From an uncultured Eubacteriales bacterium (GTDB lineage: Bacteria > Bacillota > Clostridia > Christensenellales > CAG-138), in contig URFJ01000021.1 of NCBI GenBank assembly GCA_900547135.1, forward strand, positions 1 to 21,571: a DNA stretch of 21,571 nucleotides, in the 5' to 3' direction. The notes beneath the pieces are model-generated. The model was not told where the DNA came from, made no database searches, and was given only the letters and a program-made list of their open reading frames with translations. Below are positions 14,681-21,545 of the stretch, in pieces. The position numbers and the translations under genes were made by a program. How positions within the stretch are numbered: position 1 is the stretch's first letter; each line of letters starts with the position of its first letter.

Positions 14681-15511
14681 ATGCGTATTAGGGTTAAAAT
14701 TTTTACAGAGATTACCATGATGCTGATTTTGTCATTGATGTCGGGATGCAGCAGCGGCTTTTCTTTAGAGTCTTCCGATGCTGCGATTGGTATTATCATA
14801 GATAATTCCGCAGATAAAACCTATAAAACCCCCACGAACACGCCTCATGCATCGAGCGTACCGATTGAAACAAAGAAGGGAGATGCCGTTAGCTATAGCG
14901 CTGGCATACCAAAGCCGGATGGATATACATCCATATTGGTGAATTTGGATAATCAACTCAATGAGGATTTCATACCAAACAATCTTTCGCGAATAAGAAA
15001 TTACATTAATCCTGAGCTGCTTACATTGAGGAATGAGGACGAAATAGCCAACAGGGAGGCTGTAGAGGCGCTAAAGGATATGCTAACGGAGGCTAGGCTG
15101 GACGGTATCACGGGCTTTTATCTTGAAGACGCTTATAGAACTTACCACGAACAGCTTGTGTTGTGGGAGATTAAGCAAAGGGAATCTCCAGGCTACGGCA
15201 GCGACCGCAGCGTTCCTTTATCTACAGCATATCCTAGGGCAAGCGAACATCTGACCGGACTCGCGTTCGACTTGGGTGCCTGTGGTTCGGGAGTGATAAG
15301 GGATTTCAACTCCGAGCAGGGTCGGTGGCTTATAAGCAATGCGCACCGCTTTGGCTTTATCCACAGGTATCCCGACGGAAAAGCTTATATAACGGGAATA
15401 ATCTTTGAGCCGTGGCACTTTAGATATGTGGGCGAGGATATAGCGGCCTATATATACGAAAACAGGCTTACGCTTGAGGAGTATTACTTAAGACTTAAAA
15501 CAGCAGATTAA
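14681..15511 (+). CDS. VanY-family (M15B) D-alanyl-D-alanine carboxypeptidase lipoprotein
   Basis: This zinc peptidase family removes the terminal D-Ala from peptidoglycan stem peptides outside the membrane. The 276 residues start with a lipoprotein signal ending LMSGC; Cys23 would carry the lipid anchor. A Ser/Thr/Pro-containing linker (about 24-85) leads to the catalytic domain (about 90-276). The zinc and catalytic motifs are intact: SEHLTGLAFDLG with His190 and Asp197, and EPWHFRY with Glu243 and His246. The RTYHEQLVLWE segment is also typical of the family. It has its own extended -10 promoter and is separated from glgA by a terminator, so it is an independent unit. There is no vanR/S-type regulator nearby, so a housekeeping cell-wall role is likelier than glycopeptide resistance. 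Confidence 0.93.
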   Translation: MRIRVKIFTEITMMLILSLMSGCSSGFSLESSDAAIGIIIDNSADKTYKTPTNTPHASSVPIETKKGDAVSYSAGIPKPDGYTSILVNLDNQLNEDFIPNNLSRIRNYINPELLTLRNEDEIANREAVEALKDMLTEARLDGITGFYLEDAYRTYHEQLVLWEIKQRESPGYGSDRSVPLSTAYPRASEHLTGLAFDLGACGSGVIRDFNSEQGRWLISNAHRFGFIHRYPDGKAYITGIIFEPWHFRYVGEDIAAYIYENRLTLEEYYLRLKTAD

Positions 15512-15552
15512 CAAGATCTGATGACATAATATAGATTAAAACAAAATAGCCC

Positions 15553-15581
15553 TTGCATTTTTTAGCCGACTGGTGTATAGT
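15553..15581 (+). promoter_or_regulatory. Promoter for tRNA-Ala
   Basis: TTGCAT (15553-15558), a 17-base spacer and TATAGT (15576-15581), ending 12 bases before the mature tRNA 5' end. Confidence 0.75.
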
Positions 15582-15593
15582 ATTTCTTGGCTT

Positions 15594-15669
15594 GGGGGCG
15601 TGGCTCAGTTGGTAGAGCGATGCGTTCGCAACGCATAGGCCAGGGGTTCGAATCCCCTCGTCTCCACCA
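15594..15669 (+). tRNA. tRNA-Ala(CGC), CCA end encoded
   Basis: A full cloverleaf can be drawn: acceptor GGGGGCG with CGTCTCC, D-stem GCTC/GAGC with loop AGTTGGTA, anticodon stem ATGCG/CGCAT with loop TTCGCAA (anticodon CGC, reading GCG codons), a 5-base variable loop, T-stem AGGGG/CCCCT with loop TTCGAAT, discriminator A and encoded CCA (15667-15669). The G3:U70 pair, the main alanine identity element, is present. It is a lone tRNA with its own promoter and terminator. Confidence 0.96.
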
Positions 15670-15680
15670 CCTGGATAAGG

Positions 15681-15759
15681 GTCAATTTTTTGAACAGTTT
15701 GAATGACTGTCCAAAAAATCGACTCTTTTCTAAAAGCCTTATAACTCAGGCTTTTTTTG
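15681..15759 (+). terminator. Double hairpin terminator after tRNA-Ala
   Basis: A long hairpin (15681-15723) pairs GTC, ATTTTTTG and ACAGT with ACTGT, CAAAAAAT and GAC, interrupted by two symmetric A:C mismatches, around loop TTGAATG. Next, AAAAGCCT (15732-15739) pairs with AGGCTTTT (15748-15755), followed by TTTGTTTTT, a strong intrinsic terminator. The first hairpin is unusually long for a tRNA end. Confidence 0.8.
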
Positions 15760-15819
15760 TTTTTAGATACTACACCGAAGAAACACGCATAAACGAAAGG
15801 CCGTAACTGGATATCAAAA

Positions 15820-15845
15820 GAGCGGAATCAACGGGATTCGAACCC
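15820..15845 (-). other. tRNA-like T-arm and acceptor fragment
   Basis: The minus strand reads GGGTTCGAATCCC followed by GTTGATTCCGCTC, which looks like the T-loop and 3' acceptor half of a tRNA; the TTCCGCTC ending resembles tRNA-Gly. The rest of the tRNA is absent: the IS3-type end begins one base further on. No CCA is present. It could be a tRNA gene cut by the insertion, or an old att-like junction. Confidence 0.45.
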
Positions 15846-15846
15846 T

Positions 15847-16083
15847 TGTGTCCAAGATTAGTGCCACTCTTATCGCCTTGCATACTCAACCTCAAACTGC
15901 TCCGGCGCTTTGTAGTGCAAGGTTCGATGCGGACGCTTGATGTTGTAGAATTGCATATACGCATCAATACTTTTGGTTCTCGAAGTTATTATAATCTCTC
16001 CGGTATATTTCCTCCTTATTGAGAGACGCGAAAAACGCCTCCGAAACAGCGTTGTCCTGAGGCCGTCCAGAGCGGGAGAAGGC
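15847..16083 (-). mobile_element. Truncated IS3-family insertion sequence, right end
   Basis: The piece covers the end of the transposase gene and what looks like the outer terminal sequence (15847-15856, TGTGTCCAAG on the plus strand, a typical IS3-type TGTCCA end). The left two-thirds of the element are missing, so no partner terminal repeat is seen and it cannot move by itself. Confidence 0.7.
15870..16083 (-). pseudogene. IS3-family transposase (OrfB) C-terminal remnant, frameshifted
   Basis: Read on the minus strand, 16083 to about 15970 gives SRSGRPQDNAVSEAFFASLN then KEEIYRRDYNN, which holds the last catalytic Glu of the DDE core (SEAFFASL). The frame then hits a stop after ENQKY; one base away it continues as SIDAYMQFYNIKRPHRTLHY then KAPEQFEVEYARR and a stop (15872-15870). 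RPHRTLHYKAP is the classic C-terminal rve signature of IS3 transposases. A frameshift lies at about 15970-15985, and the N-terminal part is replaced by unrelated sequence at 16083. Confidence 0.85.
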
Positions 16084-16650
16084 CATTTCGCCGTGTCCTG
16101 CGGGGGTGTTGATTGCTGCTTTTTGTTCTACAAATACCGCCGTCTGTGCTGATTGAACCGCTGTCGCTGTAACAGCGCCAACTTGAATAGCCTTGGAGTA
16201 AATAGGAGCCGTGAAGTCGGTATCACCAACGACTTCCGTTGTTCTCGTTTTTATTTCTTATTCAGACCTCGGCACACATCAACAAATCGTTTCGAGCATT
16301 GTGGCTCGACGAGCAAAGCCATGTTCTCGGCCTCGGATTCGCCTGTAAACCATGCCGAACTAAAATCAGTCCAACTATAAAACAACAAAACAGATTTGCC
16401 GATGTGAAACTTATTCTGATTCTGGCGGAAAGCTTAGGCTTCTTCGGTAGACATTTCTTCAAGGCCTTGTTTACTCGCACCAATTTTTATTTTGCCCTCA
16501 AATACACCGGCATTCGTCCGAATATAGATACATGTGGTTGTTACAGCAATTCCGCTCGGCCGTAAATCAAACTCTGCGTCCGCCCAGAAAATATACTGCT
16601 CACGAGAAATTGGGAAATTGATTGACGTTCGTTCATCCGCGCTAATACAG
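16084..16650 (-). pseudogene. Broken gene of unrecognised family
   Basis: Minus-strand reading gives coherent protein sequence over about 185 codons with two lesions. From about 16650 it reads ISREQYIFWADAEFDLRPSG, then AVTTTCIYIRTNAGVFEGKI, up to a stop at 16436-16434. The same frame resumes as LLFYSWTDFSSAWFTGESEA and LLVEPQCSKRFVDVCRGLNK, to a stop at 16253-16251. After a shift in the A-rich run near 16250 it continues as EVVGDTDFTAPIYSKAIQVG and AVFVEQKAAINTPAGHGEMA, then joins the transposase remnant at 16083 in the same frame. I do not recognise the family with certainty; INTPAGHGEMA recalls uncharacterised proteins of gut Clostridia. It looks like the N-terminal third of a larger protein. 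No start codon with a ribosome binding site is visible. Confidence 0.6.
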
Positions 16651-16655
16651 CCGAG

Positions 16656-16938
16656 TAATATATTGGAGAATAATTACATAGCGTCCATGCCCATGGGCGA
16701 CTTTATAGTATTGGTGGATATTCCATATGAACAATACCAGCAGGGATTGATTGAATCCGGCAGTTATGAAGTTTCCCCTAAGGCTATTGATACGGCTAAC
16801 ATTTTATATGACATATTCGGGCTGAACGATATCCCTCTTACGGAGAGCGAAGGTATAGTGAAATCCGAAGCGGGCAATAAGAAACCCATCCAGGGAATAG
16901 AGCATTTGACAGGGAGGAAATCAGAGGAAAGACGATAA
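16656..16938 (+). pseudogene. Orphan coding remnant, probably mobile-element-derived
   Basis: An open plus-strand frame gives about 93 codons with protein-like composition: NNYIASMPMGDFIVLVDIPY, then EQYQQGLIESGSYEVSPKAI and DTANILYDIFGLNDIPLTES, ending in a charged tail EERR. The open frame extends left to 16534, but that part lies opposite the broken minus-strand gene and is probably not real coding. No ribosome binding site or start fits the sensible part, so it is most likely the 3' end of a lost gene. I do not recognise the family. Confidence 0.45.
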
Positions 16939-17134
16939 TGTGTTTAGAACAATAAAGAGTCATTAAGATACATAAGAAGTGAGCAAGGCCAGCTTTGCTC
17001 ATCCTTTTAAATTAAAAGACATCATTTGATTGCGCTTGCCGGCATCTCTTAAGCAGCATCATCCATCCTTGCCATAGGGAGAAAAAAGCAACGGCGCTTA
17101 TGGCAAGGCGGTTTAAAAAATGTAGAAACGGCCG
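16939..17134. other. Intergenic stretch with two inverted repeats
   Basis: TGAGCAA (16980-16986) pairs with TTGCTCA (16995-17001), followed by TCCTTTT, a weak terminator-like hairpin on the plus strand. CCTTGCCATA (17067-17076) and TATGGCAAGG (17099-17108) form a perfect 10-bp inverted repeat with a 22-base loop, beyond the stop of the regulator gene; read on the minus strand the loop contains TTTTTT. No gene is seen. Confidence 0.5.
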
Positions 17135-18226
17135 TCATTCGGGAATGATATGATGCCGGACCTGATCCAAAAATACGCAAATGGCGTCCTTGTTTAATTC
17201 GTAGTAGGTACGGTAGCTCCGCTTGTCAACTGTGACGAAATGTGCGTTTAACAGCGCCTGCATATGGTAGGCAATGGTGCTGGTACTCAGGTTCATCTCC
17301 TTTGCAAGCTCCCCACTATAATAACGCCGTCCTGCAAGCAATTTTAAAATATCAAATTTTGACTTGTCGCTAAGCAGCCTCATATTATTGCACATATAGG
17401 TGCTACTGTTATTTTTTATGCGGTTTAAAAAGATAGTCTCAAAGTGCATACCCCAGAGTATATTGCTCCAGCGGCCCGGCTCCGTTGAGACCAGGTATTG
17501 AAGACGGTCGCAGCTGAATAAAGAAGGCTGTATAAAAATCCTATCCGTTTCGGGCAGGATGATCTGGATTTTTTCTGCCATATACCGGTACAGCGTCTCA
17601 TTGTTGATTTCCTTAGAGAAATGCTTGTAAAACGGCTCTGTCCATACGGTCAGGGACGGGATGAATGGCACAAAGGCCTGGACGGTTTTTGACAGCACGC
17701 TAATAAACTGGTCAAGATAGGCGTCGAAATCATGATAGAAGGCTAAAAGCCGCCACTTATCCTGATCGGGCAGGGAACACGATTCCATCAATTCAAGTAG
17801 ACTGCGTCCTTTGAATGATTTTTCGCCGGAACCGACCAGCAGATTGTAGTTGTCAAGCGTCGTATAGAGGAAGTTAAGCGGGTCGCTATGAAAGGCGGTT
17901 AAAACGCCTTCTTGTATCTTTAAAGGGTCCTGCTCTGAAAAGTCCCCATAAAACTGGATAATCGCCTCGGCAGGCGTTGAATCCTGGCCGCCCAGGGGAT
18001 GAAACAGATATGCTGTGATCTCATCACTTTGATTGACCGCCTTTGTTACCTGGCTGGCAATATCGCGCAATGAATCAAGCAGCTTTTCAATTTCTGGCAA
18101 TTCAATGTCAAGCCTTGCTTTAATTTCCTTCTTTAAGTTGGCATAACTGCGGTTAGAATGCTGCCGCGTTAAAATATTCAGGCATTCAAAAACCGGATTA
18201 ATCTGTTCTGCAATCTGAATCTCCAT
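17135..18226 (-). CDS. ArsR-type winged-helix regulator with a large N-terminal domain
   Basis: The 363-residue protein carries a C-terminal DNA-binding winged helix (about 285-363): SKFDILKLLAGRRYYSGELA followed by the recognition helix LSTSTIAYHMQALL and the wing KRSYRTYYEL. The first 280 residues form an all-helical domain I do not recognise beyond the general layout of long ArsR-like regulators; no metal-binding Cys cluster typical of SmtB/ArsR sensors is seen. The start is set at ATG 18226 because GGAG is 7 bases upstream and a good promoter lies at 18258-18286; the longer frame (ATG 18289) would begin upstream of the transcription start. It diverges from the S8 peptidase gene, whose start region holds a long inverted repeat, so it probably controls that gene. 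Ligand unknown. Confidence 0.82.
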   Translation of the reverse strand: MEIQIAEQINPVFECLNILTRQHSNRSYANLKKEIKARLDIELPEIEKLLDSLRDIASQVTKAVNQSDEITAYLFHPLGGQDSTPAEAIIQFYGDFSEQDPLKIQEGVLTAFHSDPLNFLYTTLDNYNLLVGSGEKSFKGRSLLELMESCSLPDQDKWRLLAFYHDFDAYLDQFISVLSKTVQAFVPFIPSLTVWTEPFYKHFSKEINNETLYRYMAEKIQIILPETDRIFIQPSLFSCDRLQYLVSTEPGRWSNILWGMHFETIFLNRIKNNSSTYMCNNMRLLSDKSKFDILKLLAGRRYYSGELAKEMNLSTSTIAYHMQALLNAHFVTVDKRSYRTYYELNKDAICVFLDQVRHHIIPE

Positions 18227-18257
18227 ATCTTGTCTCCGTCCCCTTCCATAGTTCCTC

Positions 18258-18286
18258 ATAATAACAGACTTATCTAGCCTTGTAAA
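18258..18286 (-). promoter_or_regulatory. Sigma-A-type promoter for the regulator gene
   Basis: The minus strand has TTTACA (18286-18281), a 17-base spacer and TATTAT (18263-18258). The start near 18251 leaves a 25-base leader and rules out the upstream start codons. Confidence 0.72.
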
Positions 18287-18339
18287 CATTTATGTATGAA
18301 ATAATATGCAGAATATGTTGAAATTTAGCTTCATATACG

Positions 18340-18368
18340 TTGACATTGCCGAACTAGTATGCTACCAT
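18340..18368 (+). promoter_or_regulatory. Promoter for the S8 peptidase gene
   Basis: A perfect TTGACA (18340-18345), a 17-base spacer ending in TGC, and TACCAT (18363-18368) with the extended TGn element. The start of transcription falls near 18375, inside the inverted repeat. Confidence 0.75.
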
Positions 18369-18369
18369 G

Positions 18370-18414
18370 ATGCTTGATAGACTTGATACATCTAACTTGA
18401 TGTATATCAAGCAT
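18370..18414. promoter_or_regulatory. Nested inverted repeat, candidate operator
   Basis: Outer arms ATGCTTGATA (18370-18379) and TATCAAGCAT (18405-18414) are a perfect 10-bp match. Inner arms ATACATC (18386-18392) and GATGTAT (18399-18405) add 7 bp. CTTGAT also occurs twice in direct orientation on the left side. The dyad begins right after the -10 box and covers the transcription start, the expected place for a repressor site; the divergent ArsR-type regulator is the obvious candidate to bind it. It could also fold in the 5' mRNA. Confidence 0.65.
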
Positions 18415-18455
18415 ATCTGTGTTTATACCAACCATGTTTTAAGGAGGAAAAGTAG

Positions 18456-21400
18456 ATGAAAAAACATTTGCTACGGTTATTAGCGGTTCTGGTTACGATT
18501 GCCATGTCGCTGCCAATCCTGCCGCTGCAAACTGTATATGCGTCCAGCGCGACGGAAGGCAAATATCCGACGCTGCAGGAGACGGTGAATAGCTTTTTAG
18601 AATCGTTTGATCACTATGACGCAGACGACGAAGTTGAATTCATCGTTGAACTGGAGGGCAAACCCCTTCTGGAAATAAAATCGCATAATGAAACATTGCA
18701 GTCGTTCTTAAATACGGCAAAGGGCGAAGCTGCGGTAAGCTCAATTAAAAAGGAACAGGCATCTATAAAACAGCAGATTCGTAAAAACAATTCGGATACC
18801 TTGGAAATATTGTTTCAGTATCGGATAGTGCTTAACGGATTTGCCGTAAAAGCCAAGTATTCCGAAAAAGAACAGCTTGAGAGCATCCCAGGCGTTAAGA
18901 ATGTCTATGTTGCGGCGAGGCACGAGTATGTCGAACCAACAGACGGGTATACCCAGGCGACACATACTAGCGGCGGGATGATAGACAGCGACCGCGCAAA
19001 CGACGAAGGCTATACCGGCAAAGGCACCGTGACGGCGGTTTTGGATACAGGGCTGGATATAAACCACTTCGCATTTGCAAATATGCCGGAATCTCCGCGC
19101 TACACGCAGGCTGATGTTGAAGCAGCGGTTGCAAGCGGCGAGTTGAACGTTGGCGCGGCAACTGCTTCCGAGCTTTACGCGAGTGAGAAGATTCCATTCA
19201 CATACGATTATGCGGACAGGGATACCGACGTATCGGACAGCGCCCGCCACGGCACGCACGTGTCGGGTTTGGTTGGCGCGGACTGCGACACATTTTCAGG
19301 CGTTGCACCGGATACCCAGGTCGTGATGATGAAGGTTTTTTCCGACTCTGCGAGCGGTGCAAGCGATGCATGGATTATTGCTGCGCTTGAGGACTGCGTT
19401 GTGCTGGGCGTAGACGCCATCAACATGAGTCTTGGTTCGGGGGGAGGCTTTACAAGCGAGACCGATACTCTGACCAATGAAGTATATGAACGTATAGAAG
19501 CAGAAGGAATCAATCTGCTCTGCGCTGCGGGCAATGATACAAGCTCAGCATACAACAATCTACTTGGCACGGATATGAACCTGATTACAAATCCGGATAA
19601 CGGTATTGTCGGTTCGCCGTCCACCTTTAAATCAGCGCTTTCTGTCGCCAGCATCAACGAAGAGAGCTTCTACTCTGTCTATTTTAAGGCGGGGGAAAAC
19701 AATATTATATATGACGGCCCTGCTTCGAACGACGAGCTGCGCTTTGAAAAGGCGCTCAATAATCAGACGCTCGAGTATGTCCCTGTTCCGGGTTTCGGTG
19801 ATGAGTTTGACTTCGCTGAAGTCGACGTTGATAATAAAATAGCGCTGGTTGAGCGCGGCTCCATTGCGTTTACCGAAAAGGAACAGAATGCGAAGGATGC
19901 AGGCGCTGTTGGCGTAATTATTTATAATAATGAGGAAGGCGAGCTTCCCAATATGCAGGTAAACGGCCTTCTGCCCATGATTATCATCAGCAAGGGGGAT
20001 GGCAAAATTCTTCGTGATCTTGAAGATAAGAAAATATCTGTTTCCGAGGATTTTGCCGAATTTTTGGTGAATCCGCTGGGCGGCCAGATGTCCTCCTTCT
20101 CAAGTCTTGGCGTTGCTCCGGACCTTTCGCTGAAACCGGAGATCACCGCACCAGGCGGTAAAGTCTATTCTACGCTGCCGGGCGGATCGTTCGGAAATAT
20201 GGACGGAACCTCGATGGCGTCTCCGCACATGGCTGGCGCTGCAGCCATAATGAAGCAGTATGTAAATACGAAATTCGCAAATCTGACTGCCACGGAAAAA
20301 CAGACGCTCATAAATCAGTTGATGATGTGTACGGCAATTCCTGTAAGTGATCCGGACGGCGTTCTCTATACGCCACGCAAACAGGGCGCTGGCCTCGCAA
20401 AGATTTATAACGCGATCCATACGGGCGCGTATCTCACTATAGAGAACTGTGAACGTCCCAAAGCCGAGCTTAAGGATAGTGTTAACGGTACGTATTCCTT
20501 TACATTTACTGTTCACAATATAAGCGATAGCGCGCTTTCTTATGATGTCTCCGCTGTCCCGCTAACCGCAAAGGCGGAAACGCTGTACGGCTACCGCTGT
20601 GTTTCCGAGTCATCCCGGGTCCTGCCTGAGAGTGAATTTAAGGTGAATTTCAGTCAGAAAAGCGTAACGGTTCCTGCAAGGGGCACGGTGGATATCACGG
20701 TCGATATGCAGCTAACAGACGAGGGCAAACAACAGCTTGCCGAGTTTTCAAACGGCACCTTCCTTGACGGATTTATCATTCTGCAATCCAAAAACGCGGA
20801 CGAAATAAATCTTTCGCTGCCATACCTCGGATTCTATGGCGATTGGTCGAAGGCTCCTATTTTTGACGCGACTCTTTATGATGACGCAGCTCCTTCCACT
20901 TACGAGTCGAGCGGCATGTATCTGATCGACTTTGACTGGACCGGCTACCCTCTTGGAATAAACCTGATCACCGGCGATATGGACGGAGCAAGCAGAGATA
21001 AAGTAGCAATCGCAAGCCATAAGCTTGGATATCAGATGGTCTATCCAATCCTTGGTATGCTACGCGGTTCCAAAGAAGCCAATCATACGGTGACCAACGC
21101 GGACGGTGAACAGGTTTACAGCTTTACTGAGTATGAAGCACGCAAATCATATTATTATGTGCAAGGCGACTTCTTTACCTACTATCTTCCTTCGAATGGC
21201 TGGCAGCCAATCTATATGGCGGAGGATGGTTATTATTATCTGCCGGACGGTCAGTATACTTATACGGTAACAGGCCATGTCGATGGGAAAGAAGAAGAGC
21301 AGTCAATCTCTTTCCCGATTGTTATCGATAATGAGGTGCCTCAGATCATTTCCCATCAGTATGTTATGGAAAATGATACGCCTTATCTGGTTGTAACGTT

Positions 21401-21545
21401 AAGTGACAATCATTATATTATGGGTTTGCAGCTTGTAAATGACAAGGGCAACGCGCTGACGCAAGCCGTTTCTATAGAGAGCGCCGCTGCGGGGGAGGAG
21501 CTTACCTATAAGTTTGATCTTACCGAGGCGCAGGCCATGGGCTAA
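18456..21545 (+). CDS. Secreted subtilisin-like (S8) serine peptidase, lactocepin/C5a-peptidase type, apparently cut by a stop
   Basis: Exported endopeptidase, 1029 residues to the stop. Layout: signal peptide (1-30, MKKHLLRLLAVLVTIAMS up to VYASS); an I9-like propeptide (about 55-160) ending VKNVYVAARHEY; a catalytic domain with Asp197 in VLDTGLD, His265 in RHGTHVSG, oxyanion Asn360 in AAGND and Ser586 in GTSMASPHMAG; a PA domain inserted between Asn and Ser (about 445-535, VERGSIAFTEKEQNAKDAGA); then Fn3-like domains from about 665 (YSFTFTVHNISDSALSYDV). Strong AAGGAGGA ribosome binding site. Relatives usually run beyond 1,200 residues with more C-terminal domains and often a surface anchor. 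After TAA (21543-21545) the same frame continues KLGRVVAM, so the gene may be interrupted rather than finished. Probably controlled by the divergent regulator. Confidence 0.9.
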   Translation: MKKHLLRLLAVLVTIAMSLPILPLQTVYASSATEGKYPTLQETVNSFLESFDHYDADDEVEFIVELEGKPLLEIKSHNETLQSFLNTAKGEAAVSSIKKEQASIKQQIRKNNSDTLEILFQYRIVLNGFAVKAKYSEKEQLESIPGVKNVYVAARHEYVEPTDGYTQATHTSGGMIDSDRANDEGYTGKGTVTAVLDTGLDINHFAFANMPESPRYTQADVEAAVASGELNVGAATASELYASEKIPFTYDYADRDTDVSDSARHGTHVSGLVGADCDTFSGVAPDTQVVMMKVFSDSASGASDAWIIAALEDCVVLGVDAINMSLGSGGGFTSETDTLTNEVYERIEAEGINLLCAAGNDTSSAYNNLLGTDMNLITNPDNGIVGSPSTFKSALSVASINEESFYSVYFKAGENNIIYDGPASNDELRFEKALNNQTLEYVPVPGFGDEFDFAEVDVDNKIALVERGSIAFTEKEQNAKDAGAVGVIIYNNEEGELPNMQVNGLLPMIIISKGDGKILRDLEDKKISVSEDFAEFLVNPLGGQMSSFSSLGVAPDLSLKPEITAPGGKVYSTLPGGSFGNMDGTSMASPHMAGAAAIMKQYVNTKFANLTATEKQTLINQLMMCTAIPVSDPDGVLYTPRKQGAGLAKIYNAIHTGAYLTIENCERPKAELKDSVNGTYSFTFTVHNISDSALSYDVSAVPLTAKAETLYGYRCVSESSRVLPESEFKVNFSQKSVTVPARGTVDITVDMQLTDEGKQQLAEFSNGTFLDGFIILQSKNADEINLSLPYLGFYGDWSKAPIFDATLYDDAAPSTYESSGMYLIDFDWTGYPLGINLITGDMDGASRDKVAIASHKLGYQMVYPILGMLRGSKEANHTVTNADGEQVYSFTEYEARKSYYYVQGDFFTYYLPSNGWQPIYMAEDGYYYLPDGQYTYTVTGHVDGKEEEQSISFPIVIDNEVPQIISHQYVMENDTPYLVVTLSDNHYIMGLQLVNDKGNALTQAVSIESAAAGEELTYKFDLTEAQAMG

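Noticed and set aside
14681..15511. VanY-type gene as a vancomycin-resistance determinant
   Set aside because: No vanHAX or vanRS genes are nearby; lipoprotein D,D-carboxypeptidases of this family are common housekeeping enzymes.
16153..16565. Plus-strand frames of 75 and 108 codons in the decayed region
   Set aside because: The coherent protein sequence here is on the minus strand across both lesions; the plus frames look random.
18227..18289. Longer start for the ArsR-type regulator (21 extra residues)
   Set aside because: A TTTACA-17-TATTAT promoter lies at 18258-18286, so these codons would mostly be upstream of the transcription start.
18741..19259. 172-codon minus-strand frame opposite the S8 peptidase
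   Set aside because: It mirrors the propeptide and catalytic Asp/His region of a clear peptidase and shows no family features of its own.
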